Below, in pieces: positions 53,919 through 61,800 of a stretch of DNA of 64,000 nucleotides; positions within the stretch are counted from its first letter, which is position 1, and each line of letters starts with the position of its first letter. Origin of the DNA: Pleurocapsa sp. PCC 7327. Lineage in GTDB: Bacteria; Cyanobacteriota; Cyanobacteriia; Cyanobacteriales; Microcystaceae. The stretch spans positions 2,085,501 through 2,149,500 of the forward strand of contig NC_019689.1 in assembly GCF_000317025.1 (NCBI RefSeq). The letters are read 5' to 3'. A program made the position numbers and the translations under genes. Below the pieces are notes generated by a model. It did not search any database, had not been told where the DNA came from, and saw nothing but the letters and a program-made list of their open reading frames with translations.

Positions 53919-55166
53919 ATGTTGTCAGTTAAAGAAGCAGAATCAATCATTCTAGAGCTAGTTAAGCCACTCGATATACGAAAAGATACCGAAGTCGTTA
54001 CTCTAAAAGATGCCACAGGTCGTATTCTGGCGCAACCCGTTACTAGCGATCTAGACTTTCCCTACTGGGATAATTCGGCGATGGATGGCTATGCAGTTAA
54101 GTTTGCCGATGTTGAATCCTGTAGTGCCGAATCTCCCGCCATTTTAGAAATCGTTGAAGAGATTCCCGCCGGAGTTCAGCCCAAAAGCGCGATCGCATCG
54201 GGACAAGCGGCGCGTATTTTTACTGGGGCGATGATGCCAGAAGGGACAGATACTATTGTCATACAGGAGAATACCAAACGAGAAGGAAATTGCGTTTTAG
54301 TGCTATCTCCCCCAAGTAGGTCAAACGCCTTCGTCCGCCAGCGGGGATCGTTTTACCAGGCAGGCAATCCGCTACTGGAGCCAGGTATAGTAATTAATGC
54401 GCCTGAGATTGCTGTATTAGCGACTGCCCAATGTACCCAATTAACGGTCTATCGCCGCCCCCGCGTCGCTATTCTCTCGACGGGAGATGAATTGGTTCCA
54501 CCCGATAGAACCCTGCAACCGGGAAAAATTGTAGACTCAAATCAATATGCTTTGGCTGCATTTGTGGCAAGTCAGGGAGGAATTCCCATTCGCTTGGGCA
54601 TCGTACCCGATAAACCCGATCTCCTCAAAGAGAAAATGACTCAAGCGATTGCCACTGCCGACATAGTTCTCTCTACAGGCGGGGTTTCGGTGGGAGATTA
54701 TGATTATGTCGAGCAACTCCTCGCCGAGTTGGGAGGAGAAATCCGTATCCGCAGCGTTGCGATTAAACCCGGAAAACCGCTCACGGTTGCCGCGTTTGCC
54801 AATGGTTGCACCTACTTTGGCATTCCCGGAAATCCAGTATCTGCCCTAGTTAGTTGCTGGCGTTTCGTGCAACCTGCTTTGAGAAAGTTATCGGGTTTGT
54901 CGGACAATTGGCTGCCGACTTTTATGAAAGTGCGATCGCGCGATCGTTTGATTTCTGATGGCAAGCGAGAAACTTATCTTTGGGGACAGTTGCAGTCAGT
55001 TGACGGTGTCTGCGAGTTTCAATTGGCGGGTGGCGCTCAAAATTCAGCCAATCTCATCAATCTAGCACGAACGAACAGTTTGGCTGTTTTACCTGTCGGT
55101 CAAACGGCGATCGCGTCAGGACAAGAAGTCGATGTAATGCTGGTGGCCGGGGCATTTGGTCGTTGA
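53919..55166 (+). CDS. moeA: Molybdopterin molybdenumtransferase
   Basis: A 415-residue enzyme that inserts molybdate into adenylated molybdopterin. Domain order is normal: MLSVKEAESIILELVKPL, PYWDNSAMDGYAVKFADV (20 shown or fewer), VEEIPAGVQPKS, RIFTGAMMPEGTDTIVIQE, and the MPT-binding LSTGDELVPPD, LSTGGVSVGDYDYVEQLLA and the C-terminal GIPGNPVSALVSCW. Two ISs lie just upstream, but the ATG at 53919 and its reading frame are intact. No other mo genes are adjacent. Confidence 0.95.
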   Translation: MLSVKEAESIILELVKPLDIRKDTEVVTLKDATGRILAQPVTSDLDFPYWDNSAMDGYAVKFADVESCSAESPAILEIVEEIPAGVQPKSAIASGQAARIFTGAMMPEGTDTIVIQENTKREGNCVLVLSPPSRSNAFVRQRGSFYQAGNPLLEPGIVINAPEIAVLATAQCTQLTVYRRPRVAILSTGDELVPPDRTLQPGKIVDSNQYALAAFVASQGGIPIRLGIVPDKPDLLKEKMTQAIATADIVLSTGGVSVGDYDYVEQLLAELGGEIRIRSVAIKPGKPLTVAAFANGCTYFGIPGNPVSALVSCWRFVQPALRKLSGLSDNWLPTFMKVRSRDRLISDGKRETYLWGQLQSVDGVCEFQLAGGAQNSANLINLARTNSLAVLPVGQTAIASGQEVDVMLVAGAFGR

Positions 55167-55225
55167 TAGTAGTTAGTAGTTGGAGGAAATGTTAGTGACA
55201 ACTAACCACTAACTAATAACCATTT

Positions 55226-55765
55226 TTAATCAATCCGCATCCAGGGATAGCGTTCTAAATCTTCTCGCTTCCAGCAAGCTAAACCCGCCCATTGACCCAA
55301 GGTTTCTACAATCGCGATCGCATCTGGATTCTCAAAGGTAATGCGTCCTGGCGTTCCCGCTTTCTCAAGCGCTTCTAGCAAAATTTTATCGAGAAAATGC
55401 TCTTCATCCAAACTGGAGAGGCGACCTTTAAAACCGCGACGGTGTATTCGCACGTGAAAACTTTTACCTGCCAGTTGGGGCACCCACTGCAAAACAATCT
55501 CTTTTGCCTTAGCTTCAAATTCTTCAGGCGATTGAAAAGTAAAGGTATTGGTTACGGGAACGATGCGAGCAATGCGAGTCAAAAAATCGGGATGGTTTGC
55601 GATCCACTCCTGTAAGTTTTCTAGAAATCGGTTGATATCGCCAACTTTCATCGCTAAAACGTTAAAAAAGTCAGTTTCACTGACGATTCCAAATCCCTGG
55701 AGCTCTTTAAAGGCTTTTTGAAAGCTGTGCTCGTGAAGATTAACTACTACATTCCAATCGCGCAT
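55226..55765 (-). CDS. Stand-alone THUMP-domain protein
   Basis: A 179-residue protein dominated by a THUMP RNA-binding fold. KSFHVRIHRRGFKGRLSSLD is the THUMP core, followed by LDKILLEALEKAG and ENPDAIAIVETLGQWAGLA. The N-terminus (DWNVVVNLHEHSFQKAFKEL) is the start of the fold. No methyltransferase or thiolase (catalytic) domain follows, unlike ThiI or RlmKL. Thus it would bind tRNA or rRNA and need a partner, as with yeast Tan1 and NAT10. It is convergent with moeA (59 bp between the stops). Confidence 0.85.
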   Translation of the reverse strand: MRDWNVVVNLHEHSFQKAFKELQGFGIVSETDFFNVLAMKVGDINRFLENLQEWIANHPDFLTRIARIVPVTNTFTFQSPEEFEAKAKEIVLQWVPQLAGKSFHVRIHRRGFKGRLSSLDEEHFLDKILLEALEKAGTPGRITFENPDAIAIVETLGQWAGLACWKREDLERYPWMRID

Positions 55766-55883
55766 TATCCTTCTCGCCTCCTCTTATTTTGCTTTTCTAA
55801 TCCTATTCTCGCTCGGTTTAAAACTGCCCTGTAATTCAAAGAAATTAAAATAAAGGGTTCTCCGTACTAAAATTATTCAGTAG

Positions 55884-56093
55884 TCTGAAACCAAAGCTGA
55901 AGAAAAAGATGTCACCAAGAGTGAATTTCACTATGGCAAATTCCAGTGTGGAATTCTTTTGCCTGCTGAGGTTGAAAATACCAATGTCACGGCAGAGTAC
56001 AAAGATGGGATTTTACATCTGACCTTGCCTAAAACTCAAGCAGAAAAGAACAAAGTTGTCAAAGTTAATCTCGTCGAACCAACTGCTGCTTAA
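55884..56093 (+). pseudogene. Hsp20/alpha-crystallin relic (C-terminal half)
   Basis: An open frame of about 70 codons begins just after a TAG at 55881 and ends in a TAA at 56091. It reads SETKAEEKDVTKSEFHYGKF, then LPAEVENTNVTAEYKDGILH, LTLPKTQAEKNKVVKVNL, the second half of a small heat-shock protein including the GILHLTLPK signature. The N-terminal ~75 residues are gone; upstream sequence shows no match. QCGILL replaces the usual QRVI-type strand, another sign of decay. Repeats of the triple-palindrome family follow at 56200-56400. Confidence 0.75.
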
Positions 56094-56199
56094 TTAGTTT
56101 CTCTTTTAGGAGTCTTGGCTCTATATTGCTAAATATTACTAAGGCTTTTGAATTGAAAAGTTTTCATTTATAATTAATTTATTCTGTTTAAACTTAGAT

Positions 56200-56336
56200 C
56201 TTGTATCTTGGGCATCAACGCCTAGAACTAAAGTTCTAAGTTCAAAGCTTAACACTATTAAAATAGACTAAAATTCCTATCGGGTCTTGTTTAGAAGACT
56301 TTTTTGATCGGACAGGAAATTAATTACAAGAGTCAG
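56200..56336 (-). repeat. Dispersed triple-palindrome element, copy 3 (inverted)
   Basis: Read on the minus strand this gives ATTAATTTCCTGTCCGATC, AAAAAAGTCTTCTAAACAAG and TTAGAACTTTAGTTCTAGGC, matching 40291-40434 in order. Stem arms are partly mismatched, so it is an older copy. It begins about 107 bp after the Hsp20 relic. Confidence 0.75.
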
Positions 56337-56400
56337 CAATTCAAATCGCTGTCTCATGTTTAAAGTCGTCTTTAGACGACTGCATAAGCGGTTGATGCAA
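56337..56400 (+). repeat. Partial B-type palindromic element
   Basis: Begins AAATCGCTGTCTCA (as 51767-51780 does: AAATCGCTGCCTCA) and contains the palindrome AGTCGTCTTTAGACGACT, but the other two stems are not preserved. It joins the inverted A-type copy directly, as a composite. Confidence 0.65.
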
Positions 56401-56486
56401 CTTGATATTTAGGTTCCAAGAAATTTATTTTTTTGGGAAAATCAAAAGACAATTACCCTAGTTGAATCATCAAGAAATTAATAATT

Positions 56487-56921
56487 ATGTCAGTCAATTA
56501 TCAAGGGAAAATCATTACTCTTTGGACAACTTTTCTTTTAGGAACAATTTTTCACACCGACCTAGGTTTAATGCCTCTATTTCACGGAAAAAGCGTCGCT
56601 CATTCCCATGAAATTGGAGATATTTCTTGGGTTATGTGGTTAATGTTAGCTTTTTTTGTCTTGCCAATGTTTGCTATTATCGCTACGGCTTTTACTGAGT
56701 CGAAACGCTTCAGAGTTGCTCATTTTGGATTGACAGTCTTTTATTCGGTCATGAATTTACTCCACATCATCCTCGATCTATTTGTAACGCCGATCGCCTG
56801 GTATCAAATCACTTTAATGGTTATTTTGTTCGCGATCGGACTTTTGTTAAACGTTGTTTCTTTTCAATGGATGCAACATCATCCCAGAGGAAAAAGATTG
56901 CAAGAACAAGTATCCTTTTAG
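56487..56921 (+). CDS. Small four-helix membrane protein
   Basis: A 144-residue protein with four predicted membrane helices: IITLWTTFLLGTIFHTDLG, VMWLMLAFFVLPMFAIIATA, FGLTVFYSVMNLLHIILDLF and ITLMVILFAIGLLLNVVSF. The histidines (HTDLGLMPLFHG, HSHEIG, HIILD) sit near helix ends and might bind a metal or heme, which is speculative. I do not recognise a family. Upstream is an AT-rich region with repeats. The ATG at 56487 is well placed, and the methyltransferase gene follows 64 bp later. Confidence 0.65.
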   Translation: MSVNYQGKIITLWTTFLLGTIFHTDLGLMPLFHGKSVAHSHEIGDISWVMWLMLAFFVLPMFAIIATAFTESKRFRVAHFGLTVFYSVMNLLHIILDLFVTPIAWYQITLMVILFAIGLLLNVVSFQWMQHHPRGKRLQEQVSF

Positions 56922-56985
56922 TACAAAATACGGGAATTAGGAGCCAGGAGAAATATTCCGAACTCCGAACCCCAAACTCTTATAA

Positions 56986-57609
56986 ATGGCTACAATTCTA
57001 AGACCCCTAAGCTATAAATATCAGTGGCTCTATGATGGCATTTCTCATCTAGCTGCTCTTGGCGTTGGAGGAGAAAAGCGATTTCGCCATCTTGCCTTGC
57101 AAGATTTGGACATTAAACCCGATACCGAGATTTTAGACCTTTGTTGCGGTGCGGGTCAGACCACTCGATTTTTGGTGCGATTCTCCAATCGCGTGACCGG
57201 ATTGGATACATCCCCCCTTGCCCTTCAAAGAGCAGCTCGTTCGGTTCCTCAAGCCAATTATATCGAAGGGTTGGCAGAAAAAATGCCACTGCCTGACGAG
57301 CAGTTCGACCTCGTGCATACCAGCGTTGCCCTACACGAGATGGAAACAGAACAACTCCAACAAATTTTAAGCGAAGTTTATCGCGTTCTCAAGCCAGGAG
57401 GGATTTTTACCGCGATCGACCTCCACAAGCCAACTAACAGCTTATTTTGGCTGCCTCTGGCAATTTTTATGTGGTTGTTTGAAACGGAAACGGCGTGGCA
57501 GCTACTGGAGATAGATTTAGTCGAGCGACTCAAGGCTGTAGGGTTTTCGGACTGTCGGCAGCGTCTTTATCTCGGAGGAAGTTTGCAAGTCATTCAGGCA
57601 AGGAAATAA
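56986..57609 (+). CDS. Class I SAM-dependent methyltransferase
   Basis: A 207-residue UbiE/BioC-like methyltransferase. Motif I is EILDLCCGAGQTTRFL near residue 46, motif II FDLVHTSVALHEMETE near 107, and EVYRVLKPGGIFTAIDLH near 130 is the typical post-motif region. No membrane segment precedes it, though the C-terminal half has an amphipathic stretch (SLFWLPLAIFMWLFETE). The substrate is not given. It may form a transcript with the YqeG-like gene, which starts 34 bp later. Confidence 0.85.
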   Translation: MATILRPLSYKYQWLYDGISHLAALGVGGEKRFRHLALQDLDIKPDTEILDLCCGAGQTTRFLVRFSNRVTGLDTSPLALQRAARSVPQANYIEGLAEKMPLPDEQFDLVHTSVALHEMETEQLQQILSEVYRVLKPGGIFTAIDLHKPTNSLFWLPLAIFMWLFETETAWQLLEIDLVERLKAVGFSDCRQRLYLGGSLQVIQARK

Positions 57610-57643
57610 GATTAACAACGTCCCCATTTATATAAATCAATCA

Positions 57644-58192
57644 ATGTTGAAGGTAGATCTTTTACAGCCCGATCTCATTTTAGGAGATACCGTGTTGGGC
57701 ATAACGCCAGAGATTTTGCACCATTACCAACTTAAAGGTTTGGTTTTGGATGTGGATGAAACGCTAGTGCCTCTCAGAGTCAGAGAAGTATCTGAAGAAT
57801 TGATGCAATGGGCAACTGAAATTAGACAGGTAGCGAAAATCTGGCTGGTTAGTAACAATTTAAGCGAAAATCGCATCGGTAAGATCGCTCAATCCCTTAA
57901 CGCGCCGTATACCTGGGGAGCGAGAAAGCCATCTCGACGGAAGTTAAGACAAGCCCTTCAGGCATTGAATTTACCAGCCTCGCAGGTAGCAATGGTTGGG
58001 GATCGCCTTTTTACCGACGCGATCGCAGGCAACCGCTTGGGAATGTTTACTATTTTAGTAGAGCCAATGGTCGATCCCGCGATCGCGGCACGTTCTTACC
58101 CCATCCGCAACTTTGAAGTTTGGCTATCCAAAAAACTTGGCGTATCTTTAACGACAACTCAACAAATGTTTACAAAAAGTGACGAGACTTAA
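57644..58192 (+). CDS. YqeG-family HAD phosphatase (type IIIA)
   Basis: A 182-residue HAD-superfamily phosphatase. Motif I is LVLDVDETLVPL near residue 35 (nucleophile Asp), motif II WLVSNN near 69, motif III with Lys ARKPSRRKLRQAL near 98 and motif IV VGDRLFTDAIAGNRLG near 120. This is the YqeG/PGPP-like clade; eukaryotic relatives act as phosphatidylglycerophosphate phosphatases. The cyanobacterial protein could do the same, which is inference. It follows the methyltransferase gene closely. Confidence 0.88.
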   Translation: MLKVDLLQPDLILGDTVLGITPEILHHYQLKGLVLDVDETLVPLRVREVSEELMQWATEIRQVAKIWLVSNNLSENRIGKIAQSLNAPYTWGARKPSRRKLRQALQALNLPASQVAMVGDRLFTDAIAGNRLGMFTILVEPMVDPAIAARSYPIRNFEVWLSKKLGVSLTTTQQMFTKSDET

Positions 58193-58660
58193 GAAAAAGA
58201 AAGATAAAAAAATAATTAAGGAATTAAAGAATTTGGCAAATTTAGGGAATTCTATATAGTAGGTTTCAAATGGGGTCAGCCAATATAAAGACCCTAAATA
58301 TAATAAAACTCAATAAAAAAATGGAGAGCGCTAGTTCTGGCATCAGCAAAAATGAATCTAGCGCTTTCTGCTGTATTGAAAATCGACGGGGATCGGAGGA
58401 AACAAGAGAGCTTAAGGAAGGGGATCGATAGAAAAAGCCAAAATAAAATAAATCAATAAGATTAAAAAATACTAAATAACTAAATTGCAATAACTGACAA
58501 AACACCAACCATTACTGTTGGCAACATCCAAGTTTTCTGGCAAACGAGTGCCATGAAATTTAAATTTGCTAAAAGCGAAATAATTGTGAATTGAAGTCAA
58601 AAGCGCGATTGTCATCAACCGTTACAGAAAGGCGATCGCGATACCGAATCGCGCACAAAA
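58193..58660. other. Intergenic region upstream of the PHO box
   Basis: AT-rich, with no supported gene. A perfect 8-bp inverted repeat AGCGCTAG...CTAGCGCT sits at 58327-58334 and 58358-58365 with a 23-nt spacer and no T-run. I see no RNA gene. Confidence 0.5.
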
Positions 58661-58690
58661 TTTAACCTAAATCTATTCGTTTCTTAACCT
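58661..58690 (+). promoter_or_regulatory. PHO box (three 8-mers, 11-nt period)
   Basis: TTTAACCT at 58661-58668, TCTATTCG at 58672-58679 and CTTAACCT at 58683-58690 are separated by exactly 3 nt. Cyanobacterial PHO boxes for the SphR/PhoB response regulator are runs of CTTAACCT-like 8-mers on an 11-nt period. The middle unit is degenerate. The site is 126 bp upstream of the giant phosphatase ATG, and a further TTAACC-like TTTTAACCTTTT lies at 58769-58781. Confidence 0.8.
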
Positions 58691-58815
58691 GGGGATGAAA
58701 CTCTACTAAATGGTAAACCTTACCAGCGCAAGAGTACGGGAAGTTGGTCATGACTTCTGTGCTAGGGCAGCTCATTTTTAACCTTTTGAGGAGTTCCTAA
58801 CGGAATTTGATAACT

Positions 58816-61800
58816 ATGGCGAACACCAACAGCGTCATCTTCATCCACCCAGACGGCACTAGCCCATCTCATTACGCGGCTGCCCGTTTCCTCCACTATG
58901 GACCCGATGGGCGACTCAACTGGGACAGGATGTCCAATGCTGGGGTATATCTGGGACACATGAAAGACCAGCTCACCGGCACTTCCAACGCTGGTGCAGT
59001 TACCCACGCCATGGGCGTAAAGGTGCAGGCAGATTCTTTTGGTTTGGATGAAAATGGCAATCCCGTCGTTTCCCAGTCCGGCAAAACCGGACTGACTATT
59101 ATGGAAGAAGCGATCGCGGCTGGTAAGGCAACGGCAATTATCAACTCTGGCATCATCGCCGAACCGGGAACGGGAGCCTTTTTAGCACAAGCAGAAAGCC
59201 GCAGCGACCTTACGGGTATCACCGCCCAAATTTTAGAATCTGGGGTCAACGTCATCCTTGGCGGGGGCGAAATTCATTACTTGCCCGTTGGGACAGTCGG
59301 ACGTTTTGGAGAAGAAGGGGTTAGAAAAGACGGACGCAACTTAATAGAACAGGCAAGGGCGAAAGGCTATACTGTCGTCTACACCCTCGAAGAATTGCAA
59401 AATCTGCCCCCCCGAACTCAGAAAGTCTTGGGGATTTTTGCAGCAGAAGATACTTACAACGACCAGCCAGAAGAAGTCAACGCCGCCGAAGGATTAGGAA
59501 ATTATGGGCAACCGGGCAACGAAAATCCTCCCACAGTGGCGCAAATGCTAGAAGCCGCCCTCTCCATCGTTTCCCAGAATCCCAATGGATTTATGGTGGT
59601 GATGGAAGAAGAAGGCACGGACAATTTTAGCAACAACAATAACGCAGCTGGGTTAGTTGAAGCAGCCAAACGAGCCGACGATGCGATTGGGGTAGCGCAA
59701 AATTATATCGATAACGTTAACCCCAATACGCTGCTAATCACGGCTGCCGATAGCGATGCTGGCGGTTTGGAAGTGCGCGATCCCCTAGCCGCCGATGAAA
59801 CCGTGGGAACCGAGGAAGTCAATCCGACCACCGAACCCGGAACCGAAGTGCCCCTAGATGGCACCAACGGAGCCAATACCGAGCCTTTTATCTCCCAACC
59901 CGACGCTAATGGCAATACCTATCCCTTCGGCATTGGTTGGGCAACTCAGTCTGACGTTCCCGGCAGCATCGTCGCCAAAACCTACGGTCTCAATGCCGAC
60001 AAACTGCCCAGCACGCTGGACAACACCGAAATTTATCGCCTCATGTACCAGACCTTGTTTGGTGTTAAACCAAAGGAGGTGCCGCGTCCAGAGTTAGAGG
60101 GATTTGCTTCGCTTCCTGCCGATAGCTTTGCGCAAGGACCTCCGGCAGGTGCAGACAATGGCAAGGGGCAGCCAATTGCGGCTAACGATCGCACTGGCCC
60201 TTTTGAAGGACAGCCGATTCAAGGCTTTAGCGGCGTTCAGTTTGCCGATGGAGAAAACTTCTGGTTCCTCTCCGATAATGGTTTTGGCGCGAAAAACAAC
60301 AGTGCCGATTATTTGTTGCGGATTTATAAAGCAGACCCCAATTTTGTCGGTTCGGAAGCGGGAGACGGTAGCGTCAATGTAGAAGAGTTCGTTCAATTAT
60401 CCGACCCCAAGAGATTAATCCCTTGGGAAATTACTAACGCAAATACGGAAGAGCGATTGCTAACGGGGGCGGATTTCGATGTAGAATCGCTCGTCGTTGC
60501 CGAAGATGGTAGCTTCTGGATGGGAGAGGAATTCGGTCCCTACCTGCTACACTTTGATGCTAACGGAGTCTTACAAGAAGCGCCTATTTCTACTCCCAAT
60601 CTCCCCAATCTGAAAACCCTCAACGAACAAGAACCGCTAGTCATCGGACATCGAGGCGCTAGCGGCGAACTGCCAGAACACACTTTAGCTGCCTACGAGC
60701 GAGCGATTTTACAAGGGGCTGACTTCATCGAACCCGATTTAGTCAGCACCAAAGATAGGGTATTAATCGCCCGTCACGAACCCATGCTTGCAGTTGTCGA
60801 TCCGGCAACGGGCGAAGTCATCCCAGCCAACACGACCACCGACGTTGCTACTCGTCCAGAGTTTGCCGACCGCCGAACGACTAAAACCGTTGATGGCGTA
60901 AGCTATACGGGCTGGTTTGCCGAAGACTTTACGCTAGAAGAAATTAAAACCTTGCGAGCCGTTCAGCCTCGCGATTATCGCGACCAGTCTTTTAACGGGC
61001 TATATGAAATTCCTACGCTTGAGGAAATTATCGACCTCGTACAAGATATCGAAGCGCGGACGGGGCAAAAAATTGGTATTTATCCCGAAACCAAGCATCC
61101 CACCTACTTCGCCCAGCAGGGACTGTCCCTTGAAGAGCCTTTGGTAGAAACTTTACTAGATAAAGGCTTCACCGATCCCAATCGACTGTTTATTCAGTCC
61201 TTTGAAGTGCAGAACCTGCTGAAGTTGGACAAGCAACTTTTGCCTGGAACGCCGCTAGAAAATACGCCCCTAGTGCAGCTGTACGACGAATTCCAGCTAC
61301 AGCCCTACGATATCGTCTCCAACTTTAGCGACCCCAACTTCGACCCTGTATCGATCTACGGAACGGATTTAATTACGGCTGAGACGACTTACGGCGATTT
61401 AATTAACCAAGGTAGCGATTCAGAAGTTAACCTCCTGAAGGATTTTGTAGCTACCTACGCCGATGGGATCGGACCTTGGAAGCGCACTTTCGTTCTTACC
61501 GAGAAGCTGGATACGCCAGTCGATGGCAATGGGGACGGCATACCCGAAATTACAGAACAGCTCACCGGAGAAGTGCTTCCGGTGGTTGAGGATGCCCACG
61601 AAGCCGGATTGCAAGTGCATCCCTACACCTTCCGCGATGAAGAACGATTCTTGGTGTTGAAAGAAGATGGAACGCCTCAAACCGCAGAAGAAGAGTACGA
61701 ACAGTACATCCAGTTAGGAGTGGATGGGTTCTTTACTGACTTTCCCAAGACAGGAGATTTGGTACGCGATCGCGTTATTGGCGAATTCGTGCGATCGCCT

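Noticed and set aside
58266-58508. 80-codon minus-strand frame rich in Phe and Leu
   Set aside because: It lies in AT-rich DNA and looks like chance hydrophobic translation; no ribosome-binding site or homology.
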